A DNA stretch of 61,705 bases, from positions 1 through 61,705 of IMG/VR virus record IMGVR_UViG_3300032249_000557; one strand, given 5' to 3'. Each line of letters starts with the position of its first letter. Position 1 is the stretch's first letter. Source of the stretch: a virus. Positions 15,513-23,477 of this stretch are shown in pieces. The notes under the pieces were generated by a model, which searched no databases, was not told where the DNA came from, and saw only the letters and a program-made list of their open reading frames with translations. Position numbers and translations under genes: made by a program.

Positions 15513-15862
15513 TGGAGGCGAGGGAAGTCGAATCCCTGTCCTATCGTTAGATCATTATATCTTCTACAAGTTTATTTTGTTCATAAGTTTTAAGAAAGAC
15601 TAAAGAACAAACAACATTCATCTTTCCGTATCAACTAGTCTCAGGCTAGAACCCGTTGACCATTCTAGCAGCCGAAGGATTTTACGTCGGTTTTTTGGGC
15701 GCTACCTTCATTGCTCCCTAAAACCGTCACTGCTTAATTAAGCAGCGAGGGCTAACTGTGTTTCGCCAGTTAAAGCGTTTAATCGACTTTTAGAGTGGCC
15801 CGTCGATCAACCACTACTTGCAAACATAAATCACTTAGCGTAGTCGATACCAGTACGCCCCC
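15513..15862 (-). ncRNA. ssrA: tmRNA (phage-encoded)
   Basis: 350 nt. The tRNA-like ends pair (GGGGGCG 5', CGCCTCC 3', then A) and the T arm is AGGGA-TTCGACT-TCCCT. The 5' part carries TGGTATCGACTACGC in the D-like region. An internal tag ORF at 15774-15738 reads about ALTGETQLALAA then a double stop, with the LALAA end recognised by ClpXP-type proteases. It would rescue stalled ribosomes and tag products for degradation. Phage tmRNAs are known but uncommon. Confidence 0.92.
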
Positions 15863-15868
15863 ATAATT

Positions 15869-16054
15869 CTATTCTTTAGTATACCCCCAAACTTTGGGTT
15901 TGATGTGAATTTCTGGTTGTCTTTCTATAATAATCTTTGCTGGTTTGTTGTCCAGCTTTTTAAGTCTTTGAATGTCTGAATAAAGCAGGAAATTGAATCC
16001 TAGTGAAGTTAGGAATAATCCTGCAAAAATTGCTGTTAGCGGCTGTAGTCTCAT
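15869..16054 (-). CDS. small single-pass membrane protein
   Basis: 61 aa from ATG at 16054 (AAAGGGAATTATC before it). N-terminal membrane segment LTAIFAGLFLTSLGFNFLLY, then a basic, Pro-rich tail. Lies between a tRNA and the tmRNA in one unit. Confidence 0.65.
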   Translation of the reverse strand: MRLQPLTAIFAGLFLTSLGFNFLLYSDIQRLKKLDNKPAKIIIERQPEIHIKPKVWGYTKE

Positions 16055-16078
16055 GATAATTCCCTTTACCGTATCAAA

Positions 16079-16158
16079 TACTCCTGCTTGGAATCGAACC
16101 AAGTCCCCTTTCGGATTACCTTATAAGAGTAACTGCCGGGAACCACCGGCACAGGAGC
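16079..16158 (-). tRNA. tRNA with anticodon UAU (Ile), long variable arm
   Basis: Acceptor GCTCCTG/CAGGAGT, D stem GCCGG/CCGGC, anticodon stem TTACT/GGTAA with loop CTTATAA (anticodon TAT), variable TCCGAAAGGGGA (12 nt), T arm CTTGG-TTCGATT-CCAAG. The 12-nt variable arm is class II-like, odd for isoleucine. Confidence 0.8.
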
Positions 16159-16166
16159 ATAATCTT

Positions 16167-16195
16167 ATTATACACTATCGACCAACCACTGTCAA
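16167..16195 (-). promoter_or_regulatory. promoter for tRNA-tmRNA unit
   Basis: TTGACA, 17 nt with GTCGATAGTG, TATAAT, 8 bp upstream of the tRNA. Confidence 0.85.
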
Positions 16196-16200
16196 GACCT

Positions 16201-16356
16201 TTAGGAGTTTTGTTGTGACTCTAGTTTGATTAGTCTTTCGTTAATTTTATCTAGAGCTAATGCCGCATCCCCACAAGCTTTACACAAATCAGAATATAAA
16301 TATTCTTTCAAGTCACTTATTTGATCTCTAAGTTCTGATATTTCTGCTTTTGACAT
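16201..16356 (-). CDS. small coiled-coil protein
   Basis: 51 aa, MSKAEISELRDQISDLKEYL then DKINERLIKLES; heptad-like. Last gene of the 17373-16201 run; followed by the tRNA promoter. Confidence 0.65.
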   Translation of the reverse strand: MSKAEISELRDQISDLKEYLYSDLCKACGDAALALDKINERLIKLESQQNS

Positions 16357-16358
16357 AA

Positions 16359-16712
16359 TTACTTTGCAATATTAAAGGTTTCGTTTGATTCTGGATGCCA
16401 AAAAAACATTTCATTAGATTCATCGTCCCAAGCACACTCTATCTTTCCAGAAGATGCTACTAGACTCAAACTTGAGTTATAAATCCACTTTTTGATTGCA
16501 TTACAAAGAAGATCATAGTTCTCATCGCTAATAATAAATTCATCATTATATCCTGGCTCAATATATTCTCTAACCAAATTTTCTGTTTGAGACAAAGAAA
16601 TCAAATTATCTATTTGATAGTAGTATTCTCTAGGAAAAACCCACACCACGTTTTTCCTAATGCTTTTAGTAAAAAGTTTTAGATTCTTAATCTTGATATA
16701 ATTACTCATCAT
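16359..16712 (-). CDS. hypothetical protein, paralogue of next gene
   Basis: 117 aa. It shares with the upstream protein a C-terminal block: VASSGKIECAWDDESNEMFF here, LAAKGFVDCAWDDESNEMVF there, and a preceding Asn/Ile helix. The start overlaps the stop of that gene (ATGATGAGTAA). A tandem duplication of unknown function. Confidence 0.75.
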   Translation of the reverse strand: MMSNYIKIKNLKLFTKSIRKNVVWVFPREYYYQIDNLISLSQTENLVREYIEPGYNDEFIISDENYDLLCNAIKKWIYNSSLSLVASSGKIECAWDDESNEMFFWHPESNETFNIAK

Positions 16713-17073
16713 TGTCCTTTGAGGGTTTAGCGGGAATTTCTGTCTTATCTTTATTAGCCAACCAGAACACCATCTCGTTAGACTCATCATCCCATGCACA
16801 ATCTACAAAACCCTTTGCTGCTAATTTGCAAAGACCAACCTCATAAAGTTGATTTCTAATATCTTCAAATATCTCATTAAAGATATCTTCGTTTATAAGG
16901 TAGTTTCCTTCCTCGTCAAACCCAAGATTATTCTTTTTGACCATATTGATCACTTGGGGAATGGTAATGAATTCATCCAAATTCTCTGTATAATTTTCTT
17001 CAAAAGAAGATGCTGCTCCATCCCTCATGGCTTTTGCATAACCTTCCAAATCCATAACACTATAGCTTTCCAT
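16702..17073 (-). CDS. hypothetical protein, paralogue of 16359-16712
   Basis: 123 aa from ATG at 17073 (MESYSVMD). Acidic; conserved CAWDDESNEMVFW block near residue 95. Lys-Pro-rich end. Tandem paralogue of the downstream gene. Confidence 0.75.
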   Translation of the reverse strand: MESYSVMDLEGYAKAMRDGAASSFEENYTENLDEFITIPQVINMVKKNNLGFDEEGNYLINEDIFNEIFEDIRNQLYEVGLCKLAAKGFVDCAWDDESNEMVFWLANKDKTEIPAKPSKDNDE

Positions 17074-17086
17074 TATTAGTTTCCAA

Positions 17087-17368
17087 TTAGAGATATTTTG
17101 TAGTACCCTTGCCGCTATCATTAATTTTACACCGCTCCAACAGATTGTCAATAGTGTTCTGCAAACTATACTCGCCTCTATTTAGCCACTTTTTATCCTC
17201 ATAGAGAGCAGTGGTAATTTGAGGCAGATAAAACTGGATCGCTCTTTCAAATTCTTCTGGAAAATAAGTTTTCAGAATACGCTCAATATGATAAAGACTA
17301 TCTACTATTTTATCTCTATTATCAAGCAGACTATTGATCTGATCTTTTTGTTCTTGAGTAAGAGACAT
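17087..17368 (-). CDS. hypothetical helical protein
   Basis: 93 aa, strongly helical, with IERILKTYFPEEFERAIQFY; no motif recognised. TAATG overlap with the upstream gene. Confidence 0.65.
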   Translation of the reverse strand: MSLTQEQKDQINSLLDNRDKIVDSLYHIERILKTYFPEEFERAIQFYLPQITTALYEDKKWLNRGEYSLQNTIDNLLERCKINDSGKGTTKYL

Positions 17369-17772
17369 TACGCCTCCACCTTTTGTTTGAGTTTCATAAG
17401 TTTGTGCTTAATTTTCCAAACGTGGGTTTCTTTGTTCTGAATATCTGGCCCCATATAGATATGACAGAAGCCTTGGTGCTTGTCCAGACCCCATGCTTTA
17501 ATTCCATGTTGGTCGATACTATCTACAACAAAACGACCCCTATAACCCATCGGAATGAAGTCCCCACCCCTTGCGAAATATGGGCCTCCCCCAACTCTGA
17601 TGCGGTCTCCTTTGATCAATTCCTTCCAATTAAAGTCCCTAATAATCTTGGTATTCTTTGCTTCTTTGCTTTTTGCCTTAAAAACAAACGGAGTATTGCA
17701 CTTAGGACACATATAAGCTCGCGGGCCTGTAGTAGCTCCGCATTTTTCACAAGATTTTTGACCTTTTCCCAT
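17368..17772 (-). CDS. zinc-ribbon protein
   Basis: 134 aa from ATG at 17772 (AGGAGATCAGAG before it). N-terminal zinc ribbon CEKCGATTGPRAYMCPKCNTP, then a beta-rich domain with GDRIRVGGGPYFARGGDFI and RGRFVVDSIDQHGIKAWGLD, KOW/SH3-like in flavour. Possible nucleic-acid or ribosome binder. Confidence 0.7.
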   Translation of the reverse strand: MGKGQKSCEKCGATTGPRAYMCPKCNTPFVFKAKSKEAKNTKIIRDFNWKELIKGDRIRVGGGPYFARGGDFIPMGYRGRFVVDSIDQHGIKAWGLDKHQGFCHIYMGPDIQNKETHVWKIKHKLMKLKQKVEA

Positions 17773-17807
17773 CTCTGATCTCCTGTATTGGTTGACGTTA
17801 TGCTCTA

Positions 17808-17835
17808 AGTATACATCAGTTATCGTCACTGTCAA
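17808..17835 (-). promoter_or_regulatory. sigma70-type promoter of zinc-ribbon operon
   Basis: TTGACA, 16 nt with GTGACGATAAC, TATACT. Confidence 0.85.
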
Positions 17836-17871
17836 GGGGGATTCTTTAGTGGTTCTGAGATTTTGCAAAAC

Positions 17872-18558
17872 CTACAGAATATCCACGTAATTTATTTTAA
17901 TGTGACCATCTTTAATTGAAATGTATGAACATGGATGATCTGTCCAGCATCCACTATTATAGTAATGGGTTGATCCAGAAACATCAGTGGTGGCTAAATG
18001 AGTATGACCACAAATTATTGAGTCACACTTTTTTAAGGAACAGTATAATTTAGCTCTTTCGCAAACTTCCTGAGAACATCTTAAAAAGGTTTTACTACTA
18101 CGTTTAGCAAGATTAGAGTAGTATAGTCCAGCGTATATCTGTAGCCACCGATAAATATAATCAGCTATTTTAGTGAGTCTAGGATATTTAGAAATAACAT
18201 TATCAAATATATCTCCATGAAGAATTAGTATTTTTTCATCTCCGCTGATAAAACTATACTCATTCATAAAATCCACACCAATTAAATGACTCACCATATC
18301 AGCAGGCCCGTCATGATTACCACTAATCCAGATAACCTTAATAATGTCAGATATCTTACGGATTTGAGATAGTATTTTCCAGTGGTCTTTTTTAAGTTTG
18401 CGAAAATCCCAACTATCAAACAAATCCCCATTAATTATTAAGGTATCAGTATCAGTCTCTCCAAGTTCAATCCTAGACAGAAAAGACGCTAGAGTTTTAG
18501 CCTGACAAACATTACTCCCTAAATGAATATCACTAATAACTATAGCATCAAAAGTCAT
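17872..18558 (-). CDS. LpxH-like metallophosphoesterase
   Basis: 228 aa. Motifs: VISDIHLGSN (DxH), INGDLFDSW (GD), WISGNHDGP (GNHD), ILHGDIFD (H) and CGHTHLA (GHTH). The overall order and the DLFDSW wording resemble UDP-2,3-diacylglucosamine hydrolases and related phage phosphoesterases; lipid A substrate use cannot be inferred. ATGA overlap with the upstream gene. Confidence 0.88.
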   Translation of the reverse strand: MTFDAIVISDIHLGSNVCQAKTLASFLSRIELGETDTDTLIINGDLFDSWDFRKLKKDHWKILSQIRKISDIIKVIWISGNHDGPADMVSHLIGVDFMNEYSFISGDEKILILHGDIFDNVISKYPRLTKIADYIYRWLQIYAGLYYSNLAKRSSKTFLRCSQEVCERAKLYCSLKKCDSIICGHTHLATTDVSGSTHYYNSGCWTDHPCSYISIKDGHIKINYVDIL

Positions 18559-18962
18559 ACCACATAACCCTGTTTAATTGCTTCGTAATCACAAAGAGTC
18601 CTAACCCATGCTGGAATACGTTGCCCATTTTCGTCAAACTTTTTATATCGAACCTTTCCCTTTTCTCCAGTAACTTCACAAGTAATATAACTTATGCTTT
18701 CTGCCATCTCTATTGCTCCGTTAATATAAGAATCTGCACCCCAACAATACGCTCTTAATCCACCAAACTTTTCTTTAATCTGACTCCAATAAAAGAATTC
18801 TAACGGTTCATTGATTTTTTTCTTATATTCAAGATGGTTATTTACGATATAACAAAGCCTAGACAGAATCTCATACCATCCATCATCACACTCTAAGTAT
18901 TTGAGATTTTTAAACTGTTCTGGATATTGTTCAATTAGTTTAGCTGTTAGTTCAGGACTCAT
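18555..18962 (-). CDS. conserved phage hypothetical protein (KEKFGGLR motif)
   Basis: 135 aa. CDDGWYEILSRLC near residue 25 and QIKEKFGGLRAYCWG near 64 form a pattern common in many phage and bacterial hypothetical proteins (C-dDGW ... vKeKFGgLRfY), with CEVTGEKGK near the end. Function unknown. Confidence 0.8.
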   Translation of the reverse strand: MSPELTAKLIEQYPEQFKNLKYLECDDGWYEILSRLCYIVNNHLEYKKKINEPLEFFYWSQIKEKFGGLRAYCWGADSYINGAIEMAESISYITCEVTGEKGKVRYKKFDENGQRIPAWVRTLCDYEAIKQGYVV

Positions 18963-19224
18963 TATAGTCTACCTTGTGTATAATTTTTGTTCCAAGATGA
19001 GCATTGCTCAATTCGCTACTGTCATTCATAGAATCATCACAAAGTTTTTCAAATTCTTTGCGGCCAATCTTTCGACCATCAATAATATTTTCGTCCAGAA
19101 ACTTTTGGGTTAGAGCTTCTGGATGGTCAATAAGTACGGTATCATAAGCGTGTTCAAGATTTTTGGCCTCAATAACATACTTGTGACGAAACAAAGAAAC
19201 TGTACTAACTTCAAAAAGTGGCAT
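18952..19224 (-). CDS. hypothetical protein
   Basis: 90 aa. The start FEVSTVSLFRHKYVIEAKNL plus AYDTVL is the small strand-helix arrangement seen in phage proteins that convert environment values (V.A.s.eeA); cf. the 62-aa protein at 23283. Acidic; unrecognised. Confidence 0.65.
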   Translation of the reverse strand: MPLFEVSTVSLFRHKYVIEAKNLEHAYDTVLIDHPEALTQKFLDENIIDGRKIGRKEFEKLCDDSMNDSSELSNAHLGTKIIHKVDYNES

Positions 19225-19234
19225 AATAATCTCC

Positions 19235-19456
19235 TTAGTCTATGTTGATATTATATTGAGTAACTAATCTATGGAATTCTGTTCTAATCTTATCAAGAGC
19301 ATCTCCAGCATCATTAAAATCATTACTATATTTCTGCCAAGATCGTAGTTGTTGAGAAAAATCCCACAACATTCTTTTGGCATTACCAGCTTGGATAGCA
19401 GTATCAAATTCGTATTGTTCTTCTGGTAGTTTAAATTTTAAAGTTGCTACTGGCAT
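19235..19456 (-). CDS. hypothetical protein
   Basis: 73 aa. LKFKLPEEQYEFDTAIQAGN then a helix WDFSQQLRSWQKY; this wording is seen in small phage proteins of unknown role (fkLPEE..ef..a..). Confidence 0.7.
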   Translation of the reverse strand: MPVATLKFKLPEEQYEFDTAIQAGNAKRMLWDFSQQLRSWQKYSNDFNDAGDALDKIRTEFHRLVTQYNINID

Positions 19457-19459
19457 AAC

Positions 19460-19708
19460 TCACCTTTTCTTTTTAAGATCATCTGGCTTTTTATCTGGAT
19501 CTGGAATAATTGTCAAAATATCTTTTCTGAATGTTGTCATGTAGCTTTGAGAAATTTTTCTCTTTAGCAAACCATCTTCCTCTATCTGAGTATAAACATT
19601 AATTCTGTAATAATCATGAAATACATTGATAACCTTTGTCATCAAATGATTCTTTGGTTTACTAACTTGCTTAAAAAGCAAACTCTCAATTTCATAATCG
19701 CTAATCAT
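19460..19708 (-). CDS. hypothetical protein
   Basis: 82 aa; alternating strand pattern VFHDYYRINVYTQIEEDGLL, Lys-rich tail PDDLKKKR. First gene after the promoter at 19763-19790. Confidence 0.65.
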   Translation of the reverse strand: MISDYEIESLLFKQVSKPKNHLMTKVINVFHDYYRINVYTQIEEDGLLKRKISQSYMTTFRKDILTIIPDPDKKPDDLKKKR

Positions 19709-19750
19709 CTAGCTCTCCTGTTTCCTAAAAAACTGTTTTCTGTATCCAAT

Positions 19751-19759
19751 CGGTGTATG
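19751..19759 (+). promoter_or_regulatory. GGTGTATG motif upstream of plus-strand HNH gene
   Basis: CGGTGTATG matches the TGGTGTATA motif that precedes the other homing genes, 40 bp before the HNH ATG. Confidence 0.4.
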
Positions 19760-19762
19760 TTG

Positions 19763-19790
19763 ATTATATCTGCTGTTTGTGCTATGTCAA
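19763..19790 (-). promoter_or_regulatory. sigma70-type promoter for 19708-17872 genes
   Basis: TTGACA, 16 nt, TATAAT. Divergent from the HNH gene. Confidence 0.75.
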
Positions 19791-19798
19791 GGAATTAT

Positions 19799-20431
19799 AT
19801 GAAAATCTGTCTGAAATGTAATATTGAAAAAGATTTAAGCTATTTTAGTAATAACAAAACTAAAAAAGATGGTAAATGTGTTTATTGTCGCAGTTGTTAT
19901 GCTACTATTAATAAAAAATGGAGACAAGAAAATAAAGATGCAGATAAAAAAATCCATGATAAATGGAAAAGTAATAATTTAGATCGTGTGCGTAAAAACA
20001 GACTAAAGTCATATTATGATAATCATGAAACTTCAAAAGAAAGAGCTAGAAAATACAAGAAACAAAATCAAGAACAGCTTAAAATTAAGAATCGTATCTA
20101 TGCAAATACTAAATATCATAATGACTTAAATTATAGGCTCGTAAGATTATTAAGAGGAAGGATATGGAAAGCACTTAAAAGAAATTCTAAATATTCAACA
20201 TCCTTGGAACTTCTTGGTTGTTCAATTGAAGAACTAAAAACATATCTGGAAAAACAATTTGTGGAAGACATGAATTGGCAAAATTATGGACAGTGGCACA
20301 TAGACCATATTAAACCATGTTCTAGCTTTGATCTTGCTAATCCAGAACAACAAAAAATTTGTTTTCATTATACTAACTTACAGCCTTTGTGGGCAAAAGA
20401 CAACATTAAAAAATCTGATAAAACTATCTAG
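19799..20431 (+). CDS. HNH homing endonuclease, copy of 10374-10997 gene
   Basis: 210 aa from ATG at 19799 (AAGGAATTAT before it; the longer upstream frame crosses a minus-strand promoter). N-terminal CLKCNIEK and YCRSCYATI zinc pairs, basic helical linker, LLGCSIEELKTYLEKQFVED, and WHIDHIKPCSSFDLANPEQQ followed by CFHYTNLQPLWAKDN. Same architecture and close sequence to 10374-10997. The last bases overlap the end of the converging gene. Confidence 0.88.
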   Translation: MKICLKCNIEKDLSYFSNNKTKKDGKCVYCRSCYATINKKWRQENKDADKKIHDKWKSNNLDRVRKNRLKSYYDNHETSKERARKYKKQNQEQLKIKNRIYANTKYHNDLNYRLVRLLRGRIWKALKRNSKYSTSLELLGCSIEELKTYLEKQFVEDMNWQNYGQWHIDHIKPCSSFDLANPEQQKICFHYTNLQPLWAKDNIKKSDKTI

Positions 20432-20642
20432 CTCTTTGATTTGCTCTGTGTAAAATTCTAAGTGTCTCTTTGGCGTTTGCTGGACATAATACAATTTCTG
20501 GTGCTGTTTTATGAGAATAATTCATAAAGCCCACAGCTTTCTTCTCCGCTGAACATTCCTTACATACAATATTTCTGCTGGTTTCCATAAGAAACTCATA
20601 CCTCTCAACACCAACACAATTTTTGCAATAAATACAATTCAT
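20424..20642 (-). CDS. small zinc-binding protein
   Basis: 72 aa. Cysteine pairs CIYCKNC near the N-terminus and CKECSAEK near residue 31, then an Ala/Arg-rich helix. Likely structural zinc. Its 3' end overlaps the HNH stop on the other strand. Confidence 0.7.
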   Translation of the reverse strand: MNCIYCKNCVGVERYEFLMETSRNIVCKECSAEKKAVGFMNYSHKTAPEIVLCPANAKETLRILHRANQRAR

Positions 20643-20677
20643 AATCTCTCCAAGGCAGTACAGGCGACAACCATTGT

Positions 20678-20705
20678 TTTATATCACAAGAATCGGCGTT
20701 GTCAA
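20678..20705 (-). promoter_or_regulatory. sigma70-type promoter for 20642-20424 gene
   Basis: TTGACA, 16 nt with GCCGATTC, TATAAA. Confidence 0.7.
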
Positions 20706-21164
20706 CTAGCAAACTTGAGGAATTGGCATGATAGAGCAATCAATCTTGATGGTTTTAGTAGGACAAACGAAGTTTCCATTATCGTCACTATAGTAAACTT
20801 CATTAAGTCCAACAGCACTTAATAGTTTGGAGCAATTAACACAAGGTTTACTGCCAAGAATTAATCCCTGTCTGTTAATTCGTAAGACACATACGCTCCA
20901 ATTAGGATCAATGGAGTTATAGCGATCAAGTAATTTAGAAATAAGATGAGATTCACTATGAACATAAGGGTACTCCAAGTATTTAGGGATGTTAAATCTT
21001 TTTCCTATTCTGAAAGCTTTTGTACTCATCTTAATAGGATTATTCTGAGCAAATTCGATCATTCTTGTTCCATCAAAAGCCGCCGCGTAATGATAACAAC
21101 GAATTAATGAATTAGGATTCCAATTATCATAAGCTTTCTTGATAGTTTTATGAATTATCTTCAC
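20706..21164 (-). CDS. cytidine/deoxycytidylate deaminase-fold protein
   Basis: 152 aa. VHSESHLISK (the H-x-E zinc/proton-shuttle motif) near residue 66 and SKPCVNCSKLLSAVGLNEVYYSDDNG (PCxxC, zinc) near 105, then an acidic YSDDNGNF: order and spacing of the deaminase superfamily. A dCMP deaminase-like role in dTMP supply would match ThyX downstream, but the N-terminal region differs from typical dCMP deaminase. Confidence 0.8.
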   Translation of the reverse strand: MKIIHKTIKKAYDNWNPNSLIRCYHYAAAFDGTRMIEFAQNNPIKMSTKAFRIGKRFNIPKYLEYPYVHSESHLISKLLDRYNSIDPNWSVCVLRINRQGLILGSKPCVNCSKLLSAVGLNEVYYSDDNGNFVCPTKTIKIDCSIMPIPQVC

Positions 21165-21184
21165 GATTAATTTTATCCAATGTT

Positions 21185-21343
21185 TTATTTATTTTCATCC
21201 AAGTCAGACTTAACATACAGATCGTCATTATCTTGACCAGAAATATCCCACTCTGGCTTATCTAGTGGAGGTAGTCTGTATTTCTGAGGTTCTTTTGGCG
21301 TTGGAGTTTCTGGACTAAGTTTAATTCTTTGTGGTTCTTTCAT
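21185..21343 (-). CDS. small Pro-rich acidic protein
   Basis: 52 aa, not structured by eye: PETPTPKEPQKYRLPPLDKP then an acidic end DNDDLYVKSDLDENK. Good ATG context within the operon. Confidence 0.6.
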   Translation of the reverse strand: MKEPQRIKLSPETPTPKEPQKYRLPPLDKPEWDISGQDNDDLYVKSDLDENK

Positions 21344-21353
21344 AATATTCCTC

Positions 21354-21515
21354 TTATCTTCCAGAATTAGATGATATTGCTAATAAATAAGCACCAATAT
21401 TAGCCCAGCTATATCCAATATACATAATACAAAGAGGATAATTCCCTTTCATTCCTTGTTCAAAAGCAACGTAAGAATAAATACATCCTGTTACTATTAT
21501 AAGCCATGCACTCAT
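21354..21515 (-). CDS. small membrane protein
   Basis: 53 aa with two hydrophobic runs (AWLIIVTGCIYSYVAF and CIMYIGYSWANIGAYLLAI). Probably an inner-membrane hairpin; function unknown. Confidence 0.65.
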   Translation of the reverse strand: MSAWLIIVTGCIYSYVAFEQGMKGNYPLCIMYIGYSWANIGAYLLAISSNSGR

Positions 21516-21517
21516 TT

Positions 21518-21667
21518 TTATCCGTTCTTTTCTATTGGAATATAGCGAGAGCCATCAGCGGCAATCTGCTCCTGACCAATAGTAATCTTCTTATCTTCCT
21601 TCAGCAAGTTAATGATTGCTTGGGTATTAACATTGGGACTAATTGAAATTGCACCTATTTGAGCCAT
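21518..21667 (-). CDS. hypothetical protein
   Basis: 49 aa: a strand IGAISISPNVNTQ, a helix AIINLLKEDK, then IAADGSRYIPIEK. Ribosome binding site AAGGAGATAAT. Unrecognised. Confidence 0.6.
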   Translation of the reverse strand: MAQIGAISISPNVNTQAIINLLKEDKKITIGQEQIAADGSRYIPIEKNG

Positions 21668-21683
21668 AATTATCTCCTTATAT

Positions 21684-22595
21684 TTAAGAAACACAGTTTA
21701 ATAAAGAATCATATTTTGCAAGAGCAAGGTCTTTTGCTTTTAGTTCTAGGTCAACATCAAATTCAAGACCATAAGTATCAAAAGTATTTTCGGGGTAATC
21801 TGCGTGCGCCCGTGGATTATTACCTTCTCTACTTTCGCTATAGTGAAAAAGCGGTCTGGTTTGCCAAGTATCCCAACACATATTAATTGCTTCACGTTCT
21901 GTAAGACCATTTGGGTGGCATTTGTGATGAAGATAGTCGAAGCAGATTGGAATACGAGTTATTGGATGAAAAATATCTACTAATTCTTTGACGCTCCAGC
22001 AGTTAAGTTTGTCATCGTTTTCAATTGTGATACGAGCCTGACAATTATCGTCGAGTTTTTTAAAGTTGTTATAGAACCTATGAGCAATTTCTTCTCTTGT
22101 TCCATTGTTGTTGTGAACATGAAAATTCATAGGGGATCGTCTGTCTGCTGGCAATCCTATTCTATCAAAGAAACTACTGTAGAAATTGAGTTCTGCAATT
22201 GTTTTTTCGACAACTTTTTCGTTGAGGCTTGATAAACTATTAAATTCACTAGGATGAGCAGAAACCCGTACATTAGTATAGGATATACTTTGCTCAATAT
22301 TATCAAACTCATCTTGAATAGCATCATGGTTGGGCAAATCTTCAAGACTTACATTAGCCTCATCGTAAGTAATAAGAGGAAAAATGTCGCTACTAACGCG
22401 ATAAACATAATTGTTTTCTGCACAAAATTGAATGGTTTTGTTTGTCACCATCAGATTATTCTGGATTCTGTCTCCAAGAATTTCTAAAGCTTCATCTCGC
22501 GGTAAAGAATTAAATCGTTTAAAAGTCATGGTTTGATGACCAAAACCTTGTTCTTTCAGCTTGAGAGAGATGCAACAGAGTCCTAGACGATTCAT
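21684..22595 (-). CDS. UV-damage endonuclease UvdE/UvsE
   Basis: 303 aa. It starts RLGLCCISLKLKEQG, the conserved UvdE opening (G-Y/L-C...), then YRVSSDIFPLITY (RhSSdl.P), SAHPSEFNSLSS (R.s.HP..f..L.S), FHVHNNNGTREE (vHvGG), ENDDKLNCWSVKELVD (LENDD) and CFDYLHHKC (hD.HHH): a TIM-barrel with three metal ions. It incises 5' to UV photoproducts and abasic sites. A phage copy protects or repairs DNA in sunlit habitats. Confidence 0.95.
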   Translation of the reverse strand: MNRLGLCCISLKLKEQGFGHQTMTFKRFNSLPRDEALEILGDRIQNNLMVTNKTIQFCAENNYVYRVSSDIFPLITYDEANVSLEDLPNHDAIQDEFDNIEQSISYTNVRVSAHPSEFNSLSSLNEKVVEKTIAELNFYSSFFDRIGLPADRRSPMNFHVHNNNGTREEIAHRFYNNFKKLDDNCQARITIENDDKLNCWSVKELVDIFHPITRIPICFDYLHHKCHPNGLTEREAINMCWDTWQTRPLFHYSESREGNNPRAHADYPENTFDTYGLEFDVDLELKAKDLALAKYDSLLNCVS

Positions 22596-22614
22596 AAATT
22601 TCTCCTGTGGCTGG

Positions 22615-22643
22615 ATTATATCCTGTTATCGGAGTGTTGTCAA
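22615..22643 (-). promoter_or_regulatory. sigma70-type promoter of uvdE-like operon
   Basis: TTGACA, 17 nt with CCGATAAC, TATAAT. Confidence 0.85.
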
Positions 22644-22657
22644 CAGACACTTGAGAT

Positions 22658-23299
22658 TTATTCGTACTCAGCCAGTAATGCTTGTCTCATGGGTTCGGTT
22701 AGATTGTGTTTATCTAAATAAAAAGATAGATTATTATTGAAAGTATTAGGCATATGCTCTAATAGTTCTTGTGAATATATTGGGGTTTTTGGTCTCATTC
22801 TTAATTCTCTGTTAAGATGATAGCTCCATAGATAAGCATTGGAAGCACGAATATATTTATCAGTATCGAAATCCTCAATAGGACAATTCTTAACTAATTT
22901 AAGAACTCTTCTTTCACAATCATGTTCTATCTCTAAGATATCATGTAGACTTTGATCTAGTTGTTCTGTAGTGATTTTACAGTCTTTAATAAAAGGACTA
23001 GCAACTAAAGAAGGATAACTAATCCAATCAAAAAGAATATCATAAGTAGCCATGCTCTTATTCCACAGTCTACGATCATCTCTCCATTGTAAGAAATGGC
23101 AATATTCATGAAGAATAATTTCAAAACTCATATGATGCTTCATTGCAATAGCAAATTCTCTTTTATCTTCGTCATCATCTATCCAGCACCATCCACCGCA
23201 AGCATCTGCTAATTGATCTTGATTATAAAGCAATATAGAGAATCCGTAGTCTAGTAATTCTCTAACTATTTTGATTGTAAGATTAGATTTGGTTTCCAT
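22658..23299 (-). CDS. putative zinc metalloprotease-like protein
   Basis: 213 aa from ATG at 23299. FEIILHEYCHFLQWRDD near residue 75 is an HExxH zinc site in a helix, as in gluzincin-type peptidases and related putative phage metallopeptidases; ILEIEHDCERRVL near 150 may provide the third ligand. Target unknown. Confidence 0.7.
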   Translation of the reverse strand: METKSNLTIKIVRELLDYGFSILLYNQDQLADACGGWCWIDDDEDKREFAIAMKHHMSFEIILHEYCHFLQWRDDRRLWNKSMATYDILFDWISYPSLVASPFIKDCKITTEQLDQSLHDILEIEHDCERRVLKLVKNCPIEDFDTDKYIRASNAYLWSYHLNRELRMRPKTPIYSQELLEHMPNTFNNNLSFYLDKHNLTEPMRQALLAEYE

Positions 23300-23471
23300 A
23301 TTCAAATTGCTCTACAGAGTGTATTTTAACTACCTGAAACTTAATACGGTGCTGGTCTTTAAATTGAAAAATAGCATCCTCTTCTGATGCTGCATCCATA
23401 ACTTGATTAATCAAAAGATGTTGTTTGGATGTATCATGCAACTCATAGACTTGTGCCGTAATATTATACAT
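23283..23471 (-). CDS. hypothetical protein
   Basis: 62 aa: YNITAQVYEL, then INQVMDAASEEDAIFQF (V.A.SeeeA..q) and a final strand. Similar in plan to the 18952-19224 product N-terminus. Confidence 0.65.
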   Translation of the reverse strand: MYNITAQVYELHDTSKQHLLINQVMDAASEEDAIFQFKDQHRIKFQVVKIHSVEQFEYGNQI

Positions 23472-23477
23472 TTTTAT

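Noticed and set aside
15513-15862. Second intron-containing tRNA
   Set aside because: Ends look like a tRNA but the internal tag ORF and length identify tmRNA.
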